A program made the position numbers and the translations under genes. Positions 21,348-30,096 of a stretch of DNA of 32,761 bases are shown here, piece by piece. Each line of letters begins with the position of its first letter. Positions within the stretch are counted from its first letter, which is position 1. Below the pieces are notes generated by a model. That model did not search any database. It saw only the letters and a program-made list of their open reading frames with translations, and was not told where the DNA came from. This DNA is from Bacteroidales bacterium UBA1745 (lineage in GTDB: Bacteria; Bacteroidota; Bacteroidia; Bacteroidales; UBA932). The stretch is from NCBI GenBank assembly GCA_002314885.1, contig DCHT01000017.1:47779-80539 (forward strand), written 5' to 3'.

Positions 21348-23138
21348 TTAAAGGTCTATTGTAAGTTCCAACCAGCGCATTTCCTTCTCGTCGATGAGGT
21401 CCCGGACTTCGCCGAAGCGCTCGGAAGCCTTCTGAAGTTCGTCCATTGGCAGGCTTCCGCTGCTGAGGGCGGCCTCGAGTTCCTGTTTCTCGCGTGTGAG
21501 TTCGGCTATTTCCGCCTCCAGACTCTCGAGTTCGCGCTGTTCCTTCCAGGAGAGCTTGCGGGTTTTTTCGGTCTTGACTTTCACGCCTGCATCTGGGGCT
21601 GCGGCCTTCTGGGCGGCCTGTTTCTCCTTTGCGGCCTGCTCCTTCTGATAGTCCTTGATGAAGGATCTGTATTCGCTGTAGTTGCCTATGAAGTCCTTCA
21701 CGACTCCGTTGCCGCAGAACACGAAGAGGTGGTCTACGAGACGGTCGAGGAAGTGACGGTCGTGGGAAACTATGATGAGTGTGCCCTTGAATTCCTTAAG
21801 GTACTCCTCCAGCACGTTGAGGGTGACGATGTCCAGGTCGTTGGTGGGCTCGTCCATAATGAGCATATTCGGCTGCTCCTTGAGTATGGTGAGCAGGTAC
21901 AGGCGCCTCTTTTCGCCGCCGCTGAGCACGCGCACCTTGCTGTTGTACATATCGTGAGGGAACATAAAGCGTCCCAGCAGATAGGTGTCGTTGATGGTCT
22001 CGAGGACGGTCTGGTCCTCGTCGAAACTCATACCTTCCTGGCGGTAGTAGCCCACTTTTATGGACTCGCCGCGCTCTATGACGCCGGTGGTCTCTCCGCC
22101 GGTCGGATTGCCTGTAAGCAGGTTTATGAAGGTGGTCTTGCCGGCTCCGTTGGCCCCCACAATGCCTACCTTCTCATATCTCTGGAAGTTATATGTGAAG
22201 TGGTCGAGATAGCATTTGTTCTCGTAGTAGAAACACAGGTCCTTGCAGTCTATGATCTTGGTACCCAGGCGGTTGCCGCTGACGGTCTTCATATCGCTGA
22301 GGTCCAGTTGCTTGGTCTTGTAGACTTGCTCGGCGCGGTCCTTGAGTTCGTGAAAGGCGTCGATGCGGTACTTCGCCTTGCCGGTACGGGCGCAAGGCGT
22401 TGCGTGGATCCACTCCAGTTCGCGGCGCAGGATGTTGCGCACTTTGTCAGTCTCGGCGTTGTAGTTTGCAATGCGTTCCTCGCGCTTCTCCAGGAAGTTC
22501 TGATAGTTGCCCTTGTAGATGAACACCTGACCGCGGTCCATCTCCATCACCGTGTTGCAGACGCGGTCGAGGAAGTAGCGGTCGTGGGTGACCATAAACA
22601 GGGTACACCTGGAGCGGCTCAGATAGGATTCGAGATATTCGATGGCATCTATGTCCAGGTGGTTGGTGGGCTCGTCCATTATGAAGAAGTCAGCCTCCGT
22701 GGACAGCATCTGAGACAGCGCCACGCGCTTCACCTCGCCTCCGGAAAGTTCGCACATCTTCTTGGAATAGTCTCCGAGCTTGAAACTGGTCAGGAATTCC
22801 TTCACCCTGCGTTCATATTCCCAGAGATGCTCCTGGTCCAGGCTGGCAGTGAATTCCGTGCTGGAATCCATTATCTGGTCGAATATGCTCTTGTCGGGAT
22901 CGAACTCGTATTCCTGTTCGAGAAAGGCGATGCGCACGTCGCGGAGGAACATAATCCTGCCGCCGGAATCGCTCTTGTCCTTGCCTGCGAGTATCCTCAT
23001 CAGGGAAGTCTTGCCCGTTCCGTTCGGCGCAATCAGGGCGATCTTGTCTCCCTCGTTGATGTTGAAGCCGATATGCTCGAAAAGGATTTTCGGGCCGTAG
23101 GACTTGGATATGTTCTGTATTTCGAGGTAAGATGCCAT
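21348..23138 (-). CDS. ABC-F family ATPase (Uup/EttA-like)
   Basis: A 596-residue soluble protein with two ABC cassettes and no membrane segment, the ABC-F layout. The first cassette has APNGTGKTS (Walker A), LSGGEVKRVALSQ (signature) and FFIMDEPTNHLD (Walker B). The second has VGANGAGKTTF, LSGGEKRRLYLL and LIMDEPTNDLD. A linker (about 240-290) separates them, and the C-terminal tail from about 525 is a charged coiled coil (ELESLEAEIAELTREKQELE) as in Uup. ABC-F proteins act on the ribosome or on nucleic acids; the C-terminal coil favours a Uup-like role over antibiotic protection, but this is inference. I use the ATG at 23138 because upstream sequence is the promoter region. Confidence 0.93.
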   Translation of the reverse strand: MASYLEIQNISKSYGPKILFEHIGFNINEGDKIALIAPNGTGKTSLMRILAGKDKSDSGGRIMFLRDVRIAFLEQEYEFDPDKSIFDQIMDSSTEFTASLDQEHLWEYERRVKEFLTSFKLGDYSKKMCELSGGEVKRVALSQMLSTEADFFIMDEPTNHLDIDAIEYLESYLSRSRCTLFMVTHDRYFLDRVCNTVMEMDRGQVFIYKGNYQNFLEKREERIANYNAETDKVRNILRRELEWIHATPCARTGKAKYRIDAFHELKDRAEQVYKTKQLDLSDMKTVSGNRLGTKIIDCKDLCFYYENKCYLDHFTYNFQRYEKVGIVGANGAGKTTFINLLTGNPTGGETTGVIERGESIKVGYYRQEGMSFDEDQTVLETINDTYLLGRFMFPHDMYNSKVRVLSGGEKRRLYLLTILKEQPNMLIMDEPTNDLDIVTLNVLEEYLKEFKGTLIIVSHDRHFLDRLVDHLFVFCGNGVVKDFIGNYSEYRSFIKDYQKEQAAKEKQAAQKAAAPDAGVKVKTEKTRKLSWKEQRELESLEAEIAELTREKQELEAALSSGSLPMDELQKASERFGEVRDLIDEKEMRWLELTIDL

Positions 23139-23145
23139 ATATTTA

Positions 23146-23153
23146 CAAATATA
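23146..23153 (-). promoter_or_regulatory. -7 box of the ABC-F operon promoter (very short leader)
   Basis: TATATTTG on the minus strand, only seven bases from the ATG at 23138. Transcription would begin at or within a few bases of the start codon. Confidence 0.5.
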
Positions 23154-23165
23154 AGCAATTTTTGC

Positions 23166-23173
23166 TATATTTG
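23166..23173 (+). promoter_or_regulatory. -7 box of the BACON lipoprotein operon
   Basis: TATATTTG on the plus strand, 39 bases before the ATG at 23213 and 12 bases from the divergent minus-strand box. Confidence 0.6.
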
Positions 23174-23212
23174 AGGACATCAACCGCCTTATACTATCAC
23201 TAATCAATAACA

Positions 23213-25672
23213 ATGAAAACAATCAAACTTACTCTTGTTGCGTTTGCAATGGCAATCCTCGCAGTTGCCTGCAAGCCAGAGCCGACTCTGGAGGTCGGAA
23301 TCTCCACTATGGGCGTCGGCTGTAAAGATGTCAAAGTGGAGACAGTGTCAATTCTGTCAAATCTGGACTGGGCTATCACCACTGATGTGGATTGGATCAC
23401 CGTCAATCCAGCCTTCGGTACCGGAAGCGGCGAGTTCACCATTACTATCGACGATAACATTGCTCCGGAAGGCCAGAAGTCGGAAGATCGTTATGCTACT
23501 ATTACCGTATCAGCAGGCGTTCTTCAGGAAACTATCGAAGTCCATCAGTTTGGAGAGGACAAGGTCTTCGAAGTCGGCGAGGGCGCTACACTTGAAGCTG
23601 CCGGCGGACAGATTACCGTGAAGGTGGAGGCCAACCTGGCTTATGAGGTGAGCATCTCAGAGGCTTGGATCACCAGGGCAGAGACCAAGGCCGTGAAGAC
23701 CGACAATCTGGTGTTCAATGTGGCTGCCTACGATGGCTTCGATGCTCCGCGCACAGGTACTATCACCATCTCCCCATCAAAGGGTGATCTCAAGACAGTG
23801 ACCGTTACTCAGAATCCTGGAAAGCGTTTTGCTTCAGGTTCAGGCACCGAGGCTGACCCTTGGGTGATTATGGACGCTGCTCAGCTCAACAGGGTGAGGG
23901 ACGTGCTCGATACCACCCGTCACAGCTATTTCAAGCTCGGAGCCGACATCGACCTCAAGGAGTACGATCCTTGGGTTCCTCTCACTGTCGAGAACCTTGA
24001 CTACAGGCTCTATCTCGATGGCCAGAACCACACTATCAGCAATATGAAAGTCTCCGGCACCAAGTATGCCGGCTTCGTAGGCCTTCTCACCGGTGGTCTC
24101 AAGAACATCAAGTTCGACAGCTGTACTTCCACTGGCACCGGTGGATCTTCTGCGGGTATCATCGGTGGCTGGATGGGCAACAACAACGCTTCTCTTACCG
24201 CTACCCTCGAGAACGTGACTTGCACCAACTGTATGGTTCAGTCCGATGCGGCTGCAAACGGCTCCAATGCGACTGTCGGCGGCCTCTGCGGAAATGCAGG
24301 CGGCACTACTTTCAAGAACTGCTCATTCCAGGGTGAACTCAATGAGACTAATGCGAATGCAGAAGGTGCTGCCGGCGGTATCTGCGGCCATTCATATGTA
24401 GCCTGTGTATTCGAGAACTGTTCATTCCAGGGCCTCATCAACTCAAACGGCAGCCGCAATATCGGCGGTATCTGCGGCAAGGCTGAATGGAAGAAGAACG
24501 CGGAAGGTACTGTTGTGGCGGTTCCTGAGTTCAAGAACTGCAAGTCCGACGGCATCATCACCAGTACCCGTGACCTCATCGGAGGCATCGCAGCCTGGAT
24601 AGGCGGCGGCAACGTGACTGGCTGCTCATCCACTATGACCCTCAATGTCAGCAAGAATGCTTCTTCCAACTATGGCTACAGCGGTGGTATCATCGGATAC
24701 TCAACCAGCGGTTCCGAGGTTGTCATCGATAACTGTCAGTATGACGGCGACATCGTCCTCGCTACCAATGCGAACGTAAGTGCCGGCATCATCGGCCAGT
24801 CCGCTTCCAAGATCACCATCACAAACTGTACATCCAAGGGCTCCATCAAGGGTTCTGCATCATTCCTCGCAGGTATGATCGCCTACACCAACAACGGTGG
24901 TTCACTTGAGATTACCAAGTGTTCTTCCACTATGGAGTTCAACGGAGTGGGCTATATCGGCGGAATGTTCGGTCAGGGCAATGCAGCTGTTACAAGCGTG
25001 AAGATCGACAGGTGCCACTACAACGGTAACATCACTGGTACCGGGTCTCAGCTCGGTGGCATCATCGGCAGGGACAACAACTCCGTTGTGGCCATCTCCA
25101 ACTGTATCGCAGAAGGTACCATCACTGGCGGAAATATGGATATGGGCGGTCTCTCAGGTATCAACAGCAAGGGCAGCTCAATCACCAACTCCATCGCTCT
25201 GAACACTCTGGTTGGCGCATATTCATTCGGCGGCATCATCGCTCGCTGCTGCAATGGCCAGAACATCGGCACCAATCTTTCAGTCAGCACCAACAACACC
25301 ATCAAGGGTTGCATCGCCTGGAATCCGTCAATGACTTCCACCAAGAAGACCGCCCCAGCAACTGGTTACAGCACTGGTGCAGTCGTAGGCTTCAGCGGTC
25401 TGCTCAATACTTTGGAAGATTGCGTCAGAAGGCCTGATATGGTATTTGAATGCTTCCCTGACACAAAATATGATGTGCTTGTCGACCACGAGAATGCAAA
25501 TGCTGAGAACCCTCTTGCACGCGCGTTTACAAATGCAACTGATGACAAGTACTATGCTCCATACAATGGCAAGGTTGCTGCGGAAGGCGAAACTGCTTCC
25601 CAGGTAGCCAAGAGGCTCGGTTGGGACGAGACCATCTGGGATCTCAGCGGCAGTGTTCCTGCGCTTAAGTAA
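23213..25672 (+). CDS. BACON-domain lipoprotein with GLUG-type repeats
   Basis: An 819-residue protein. The lipoprotein signal ends in LAVAC with Cys20, so it should be at the cell surface. Two BACON-like beta domains follow (about 25-112, with LDWAITTDVDWITV, and about 115-205, with LAYEVSISEAWI), the type found in Bacteroidales glycan-binding proteins. The rest (about 225-790) is a long series of repeats with GGIIG, GGICG and CSFQG cores separated by 20-40 residues, matching GLUG-like repeats of a right-handed beta-helix. Such proteins probably bind surface glycans or mediate adhesion; no catalytic motif is visible. It shares an operon with the next gene, six bases downstream. Confidence 0.87.
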   Translation: MKTIKLTLVAFAMAILAVACKPEPTLEVGISTMGVGCKDVKVETVSILSNLDWAITTDVDWITVNPAFGTGSGEFTITIDDNIAPEGQKSEDRYATITVSAGVLQETIEVHQFGEDKVFEVGEGATLEAAGGQITVKVEANLAYEVSISEAWITRAETKAVKTDNLVFNVAAYDGFDAPRTGTITISPSKGDLKTVTVTQNPGKRFASGSGTEADPWVIMDAAQLNRVRDVLDTTRHSYFKLGADIDLKEYDPWVPLTVENLDYRLYLDGQNHTISNMKVSGTKYAGFVGLLTGGLKNIKFDSCTSTGTGGSSAGIIGGWMGNNNASLTATLENVTCTNCMVQSDAAANGSNATVGGLCGNAGGTTFKNCSFQGELNETNANAEGAAGGICGHSYVACVFENCSFQGLINSNGSRNIGGICGKAEWKKNAEGTVVAVPEFKNCKSDGIITSTRDLIGGIAAWIGGGNVTGCSSTMTLNVSKNASSNYGYSGGIIGYSTSGSEVVIDNCQYDGDIVLATNANVSAGIIGQSASKITITNCTSKGSIKGSASFLAGMIAYTNNGGSLEITKCSSTMEFNGVGYIGGMFGQGNAAVTSVKIDRCHYNGNITGTGSQLGGIIGRDNNSVVAISNCIAEGTITGGNMDMGGLSGINSKGSSITNSIALNTLVGAYSFGGIIARCCNGQNIGTNLSVSTNNTIKGCIAWNPSMTSTKKTAPATGYSTGAVVGFSGLLNTLEDCVRRPDMVFECFPDTKYDVLVDHENANAENPLARAFTNATDDKYYAPYNGKVAAEGETASQVAKRLGWDETIWDLSGSVPALK

Positions 25673-25678
25673 ACCAAG

Positions 25679-27646
25679 TTGAAAAGATTTCTCCTCATTG
25701 CCTGTGCCTTTGCTCTGCTTTCATTGCAGGGCAAGGCCAGGCAATTTGATATATGCGTCTATGGCGGCACGGCTGCAGGCGTAGTTGCGGCCTATTCGGC
25801 TGCGCAGATGGGCGCAAATGTCATTCTGGTAGCTCCGGAGCCGGTATTGGGCGGAATGACCACCGGCGGTCTAGGTTTCACCGACATAGGCAACAAACAG
25901 GCGGTATTGGGTATCGCAAAGCAGTTCTACCGCAGGTTGGGCGACCATTACGGCAAATTGGAACAGTGGGTATTCGAGCCTCACGTGGCACAGGAAATCA
26001 TTGAGTCCTATGCGTCGCATCCGAATATCACCCTGGTGATGAACACTCGCCTGGAGAGCGTCGTCCGCAAGGGTACTGCGATACGCAAGGCCAGTTTCAG
26101 CGGCGGTCTCATCGTCAAGGCCAGGCAGTGGATAGACTGCAGCTACGAGGGTGACCTGATGGCTGCATCTGGCGTCAGCTATGTGGTCGGACGTGAGGAT
26201 TCCTCCGTCTATGGCGAATGCTGGAACGGCTCCCACGTGATGAAGGACCATCAGTTCCCGGACGGCGTGGATCCATTTGTGGTGCCTGGAGACAGCACCA
26301 GCGGCCTCCTTTGGGGCATACAGCCTTGGATGCTCAAGGCCGAGGGCTGCGGGGACGATTATGTGCAGGCATATAATTATAGGATATGCCTCACGGACGA
26401 TCCCGACAATATGATTCCGATCGAGAAGCCGGACAATTACGACCCTGCCGTGTATGAATTGTTGGTACGTCTTATGGCGGCTCAGCCATCCAAGAAGTCC
26501 CTCAACGACTATTTCATCTGGAGCCTGATGCCGGGTCGCAAGACCGATGTCAACAACCGTGGCGGCTTCTCCACTGATATGATAGGTATGAATCACGCCT
26601 ATCCGGAGGCTTCCTGGGAAGAGAGGGAAGAGATTATCCAGGCCCATAAGGACTATACCATAGGCTTGCTCTGGTTCTTCGGACACGACACCCGCGTGCC
26701 TGTGGAACTGCGCCACGAAATGCTCCGCTGGGGCTATCCGAAGGACGAATACGTGAAGACTGGGCATTGGACGCCTCAGCTGTATGTACGCGAGGCCCGC
26801 AGGATGGTGGGCGAATACGTCGCAACTCAGGCCGACTGCGAGAGCCGTACTTCATTGGAAGACGGCATAGCCATCGCGGCCTACACTATGGACTCTCACA
26901 ACACCGAACGCGTAGTCATCGAGAAGGACGGACGCAAGATGGTCAAGAACGAGGGCGACGTGGAGATACGCGGCGGTCTGCCGTACCCGGTTTCCTACCG
27001 CAGCCTCACTCCGAAGAGGGAAGAGTGCACCAACCTCCTGGTGCCCGTCTGTCTGAGCGCAAGTCACATTGCCTACGGCTCCATCAGGATGGAACCGGTC
27101 TTTATGGCGACTTCCCAGGCAGCTGGCATCGCTGCTGCAAAATGTGCCTCCAGGCGTTGCGTAGTGCAGAAAGTGGATGTCAGTGCGATACAGGATCTTA
27201 TGGCCTCCGATTCATATCTGGACGGCACTCCGGCCGAGATTCTCATCGATGACGACAACGCTGCCGTAACTTACTCGGACGGCTTTATCCGCCGCACAGG
27301 ACGTGGTGGCTACGGTCCGTCTTGGCTCGAGGCCAAGCAACCCGCAGGTCAGAAGGTCACTTACACTCTGCCAGCAGAATTGGACGGCAAAGTGACCATC
27401 TACTCCTATCAACACACGGCGGATCATCTTGCCTACAGTGCGAACTTCACCCTGCGCTTGGGCGACTCGGTGCAGCAGATATCGTTCGACAGAAAGTCAT
27501 TCTCCGTCCAGGGACAGACCAAAGGCGACTGGTATTGCTTGGGCTCCTACGACCTGAAGGCGGGGGAGGAAAAGATTCTGGAGATGTCCACCGATGACAG
27601 ATCCCGCCCGTTCAGGACGGATTCGATACTTATTATAATAGAATAA
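25679..27646 (+). CDS. Secreted FAD-dependent oxidoreductase
   Basis: A 655-residue protein starting with TTG at 25679, six bases after the preceding stop; no nearby ATG gives the signal peptide, so TTG is probably used. Residues 1-21 form a signal peptide. A dinucleotide fold follows at once: DICVYGGTAAGVVAAYSAAQMG (about 24-45, the GxxxxG variant of the FAD-binding loop), then PVLGGMTTGGLGFTDIG, the hallmark of the FAD_oxidored (PF12831) family. Further blocks are QWIDCSYEGDLMAASG, where Asp is near the FAD, and SASHIAYGSIRMEPVFMATSQAAGIAAA near 460-490, the second FAD contact. A C-terminal beta-sandwich (about 540-655) completes it. The substrate is unknown; periplasmic members are thought to act on sugars or polyols. 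Confidence 0.88.
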   Translation: MKRFLLIACAFALLSLQGKARQFDICVYGGTAAGVVAAYSAAQMGANVILVAPEPVLGGMTTGGLGFTDIGNKQAVLGIAKQFYRRLGDHYGKLEQWVFEPHVAQEIIESYASHPNITLVMNTRLESVVRKGTAIRKASFSGGLIVKARQWIDCSYEGDLMAASGVSYVVGREDSSVYGECWNGSHVMKDHQFPDGVDPFVVPGDSTSGLLWGIQPWMLKAEGCGDDYVQAYNYRICLTDDPDNMIPIEKPDNYDPAVYELLVRLMAAQPSKKSLNDYFIWSLMPGRKTDVNNRGGFSTDMIGMNHAYPEASWEEREEIIQAHKDYTIGLLWFFGHDTRVPVELRHEMLRWGYPKDEYVKTGHWTPQLYVREARRMVGEYVATQADCESRTSLEDGIAIAAYTMDSHNTERVVIEKDGRKMVKNEGDVEIRGGLPYPVSYRSLTPKREECTNLLVPVCLSASHIAYGSIRMEPVFMATSQAAGIAAAKCASRRCVVQKVDVSAIQDLMASDSYLDGTPAEILIDDDNAAVTYSDGFIRRTGRGGYGPSWLEAKQPAGQKVTYTLPAELDGKVTIYSYQHTADHLAYSANFTLRLGDSVQQISFDRKSFSVQGQTKGDWYCLGSYDLKAGEEKILEMSTDDRSRPFRTDSILIIIE

Positions 27647-27662
27647 GTACATTATAAGGCAC

Positions 27663-27695
27663 AAAAAAAGACGGCTTCGAAAAGCCGTCTTTTTT
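27663..27695. terminator. Bidirectional terminator
   Basis: The stem AAAAGACGGCTT/AAGCCGTCTTTT with a loop of about four bases and T-runs on both strands sits between the FAD oxidoreductase gene (+) and tRNA-Ala (-). Confidence 0.9.
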
Positions 27696-27698
27696 ATG

Positions 27699-27771
27699 TG
27701 GAGCACAGGAGAATCGAACTCCTGACCTTTTGAATGCCATTCAAACGCTCTACCAACTGAGCTAGTACCCC
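27699..27771 (-). tRNA. tRNA-Ala (GGC)
   Basis: The minus strand folds as a cloverleaf: acceptor GGGGTAC/GTGCTCC with the G3:U70 wobble that marks alanine tRNAs, D arm AGCTCAGTTGGTAGAGC, anticodon stem TTTGA/TCAAA around loop ATGGCAT (anticodon GGC), T arm AGGAGTTCGATTCTCCT. The discriminator is A and CCA is not encoded. Confidence 0.95.
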
Positions 27772-27781
27772 GATTACACTG

Positions 27782-27789
27782 CAAAGATA
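27782..27789 (-). promoter_or_regulatory. -7 box of the tRNA-Ala promoter
   Basis: TATCTTTG on the minus strand, 10 bases before the tRNA 5' end, with a TTTTGG near the -33 position. Confidence 0.6.
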
Positions 27790-27817
27790 GTGATATGTCG
27801 GGGTTTTCCAAAACTTT

Positions 27818-29509
27818 TTATCGGCATCCGCCGCCGTGGCCGCCTCCTGAGAAGCCGCCGCCACCGCCGAATGAGGAGTGTCCGCCGCCGCCTGAATAGC
27901 CGCTTCCGCCATAGGAGGATGACCTCTGGCTGGCTTCGTAAGCTGACTTGGCTGAGGTTATGGAACTAGCGAGCCTGTCGGCCACATAGATGGTGCGGGT
28001 GAGGCTGCTTGGATCGATGTTTATCTCTTCGAAGGCCTTAGGGTCGATTTCCTTGAGTTCCTTGGAAACGCGGTCCGCAATGCCGAACATTGCGGCATAG
28101 ACCAGATAGTCCTGCCACAGCAGTACCTCCTGGCTTTCCCTTACGTCGACCATCGTGAATTCCTTGAGGAAATTCCTCAGACCATAGAGCTTTCTTGTCT
28201 CTTTCGTTCCTTCTGCTGATGGTATGCTGCCGGAGAGATACCTCTTCATCTTCATATTGGATTCGGAGGATCTCTTGACCTCGTTCACCCAGTCGGAAAC
28301 CTTCTTCTTGTTGGCGTCAGACCATTTCTTGAATTCGTTTTCCTGCAGGATATGGTCGGAGCCGGATGCCTCTTTCATCATCTGGAAGAGCTTGACCATT
28401 CCGCTGTCGCTGTCGTCGATGGCGCTGCGGTCCTTGAAGCTGATTTCAATCTTTCCATTCTCGTCTTTCCTGACGCTCAGTGCTCCGATCTGAATCATTT
28501 TCAGGATCATAGCCGCTGCTATCTTAGCCTTGCCGTTGCCGGTTTCAAGCTTGTTGATGACGTAGTTGGCGCAGTACATATCGCCTTCGAACGGGACTTC
28601 GCGTTTCCACGGCACCTTGCTCTTCTTGGTGGTGCCGAGCCATCTCTTTTTGGTTGCGATGTTCCCGAACCAGGCCAGAATCAGTACAAGCGGTACCCAG
28701 CCTCCCATATAGAGGACGGCGAGAATTGCGGCGACGGCATTGATGACGCCCTCCACGAACCTCTCGAATCCGGACTTTGGTGCCTGATCCTCCCAGTCGG
28801 AGTTCTTCATAGCCTGTTTGAGGTGGCTGTCGAAGTCGATGTCCAATGTGCTCTGAGGTTTGATGATGCCCTTGTTCAGCTTCATCAAGAGTATGACGGA
28901 ACTGTCGTAGCTGAACTGTTCGGTGGATTCCATCACGACGCAGCCCTTTTCGAACCATACTTGGCCCACGTAGCCGAATCCCCATATCCTGGCAATTGTG
29001 GTGTCAAGCTGGACGTTCGGTATCTGGAGCACCAGCTTGAAGTGCTCAGGCTGTGAGGAGAGCTCGTCGGAAATGAACTGCAGATGCAGCATATCGTAGT
29101 CGTTGAGGGACTTTGCCGCATTGGTCATCTTGTATTTCACTTCGTAGACGTGGTCGCCGTAACTGCCCAGACCCCAGCAGAGTTCGCATCCCTTGCCGGT
29201 CTTGTTGATTCCGCAGCGGCCCGCCTTGTCGTTGAAACTGGCACCCGTATTCCAGGAGCCTATGTTCTCGTAGACTTTGCCGGTTTCGTCACTTACGGAG
29301 AGACTTTCGATCTTGATGTCTCCGAGGTTTTCACGCACGAGGTACCATTCGGTGCCCCGGACTGCCGTCACGTCCCACCATTCGGTTATATGTGCCGTTC
29401 CGAGGGAATCCAGCACACAGCCTATCTTGATGTTTCGGATGGCAGCTTCGTCCGCAGAGGCGGTAGTCCAACAGAGGAGAGCCGCCAGAAGGATGAAGAA
29501 CCTTTTCAT
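27818..29509 (-). CDS. DUF2207 family membrane protein
   Basis: A 563-residue protein. A signal peptide (1-19), an extracytoplasmic beta domain (about 20-235, the DUF2207 region), one or two transmembrane segments (about 255-282, VINAVAAILAVLYMGGWVPL), then a cytoplasmic helical region and a Gly/Ser-rich tail (SGGGGHSSFGGGGGFSGGG). This signal-domain-TM-Gly tail layout is diagnostic of the family, whose function is unknown. It lies five bases after lemA, the usual partner, which supports a joint membrane role. Confidence 0.9.
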   Translation of the reverse strand: MKRFFILLAALLCWTTASADEAAIRNIKIGCVLDSLGTAHITEWWDVTAVRGTEWYLVRENLGDIKIESLSVSDETGKVYENIGSWNTGASFNDKAGRCGINKTGKGCELCWGLGSYGDHVYEVKYKMTNAAKSLNDYDMLHLQFISDELSSQPEHFKLVLQIPNVQLDTTIARIWGFGYVGQVWFEKGCVVMESTEQFSYDSSVILLMKLNKGIIKPQSTLDIDFDSHLKQAMKNSDWEDQAPKSGFERFVEGVINAVAAILAVLYMGGWVPLVLILAWFGNIATKKRWLGTTKKSKVPWKREVPFEGDMYCANYVINKLETGNGKAKIAAAMILKMIQIGALSVRKDENGKIEISFKDRSAIDDSDSGMVKLFQMMKEASGSDHILQENEFKKWSDANKKKVSDWVNEVKRSSESNMKMKRYLSGSIPSAEGTKETRKLYGLRNFLKEFTMVDVRESQEVLLWQDYLVYAAMFGIADRVSKELKEIDPKAFEEINIDPSSLTRTIYVADRLASSITSAKSAYEASQRSSSYGGSGYSGGGGHSSFGGGGGFSGGGHGGGCR

Positions 29510-29514
29510 CGGTA

Positions 29515-30066
29515 TCAGATCTTCATTGAAGGCATCTCGGCCTTGGCCTCTACGGTCTCGAGGTTCTGGCGGAGATCGAAGTGGAGCATACTTGCTACGA
29601 ATGAGCTAGGGAACATACGCACGAGCTTGTTGTAGATGGTGACGGAGTCGTTGTAGACCATCCTGCTGAGACGTACCTGGTTCTCGTAGAGGTTCACGCT
29701 GTCCATTGCCTTTGCGTAGTTCTCGTTTGCCTTGAGCTGAGGATACTGCTCTACGACTACGTTGATGGCCTTGACTGCATTGGAAATAGCCTTTTCCTGT
29801 GCCTCGACCTCGGCTGTGCTGCTGTTGCCATTGGTGTTGGCGCGCATTCCGATGACTTCCTTTAGGGTGTTGTACTCGTGCTCATTGTAGGACTTCACGA
29901 GTTCCACGAGGGCGGTGAGGGCGTCCCAGCGGCTGCTCTGCTGCACGCCGATCTGGCTGAGTGCGTTCTTGCAGTTCTCATCCTTTGAAACGAGGTTCCT
30001 CTGAACTGAGATGAACCAGAATACCAATGCTGCGACAAGCGCGAGGAAAACTAATAAAGCTACCAT
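29515..30066 (-). CDS. lemA: LemA family membrane protein
   Basis: A 183-residue protein with an N-terminal membrane segment (about 2-20) followed by long helices: QRNLVSKDENCKNALSQIGV, then RRWDALTALVELVKSY-like (SRWDALTALVELVKSYNEHE), and YPQLKANENY further on, the classic LemA blocks. The helical bundle would face the periplasm or cytoplasm; its biochemical role is not settled. It sits in the order GT2, trkA, lemA, DUF2207, with 30 bases between trkA and lemA. Confidence 0.93.
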   Translation of the reverse strand: MVALLVFLALVAALVFWFISVQRNLVSKDENCKNALSQIGVQQSSRWDALTALVELVKSYNEHEYNTLKEVIGMRANTNGNSSTAEVEAQEKAISNAVKAINVVVEQYPQLKANENYAKAMDSVNLYENQVRLSRMVYNDSVTIYNKLVRMFPSSFVASMLHFDLRQNLETVEAKAEMPSMKI

Positions 30067-30096
30067 AGATGTAATAGTTTTAAATGTTAGATAATA

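Noticed and set aside
21729..23174. A 481-codon plus-strand frame opposite the ABC-F gene
   Set aside because: The minus frame has both ABC cassettes intact; the plus frame is rich in Val, Leu, Glu and His with no motif, as expected from the complement of a high-GC gene.
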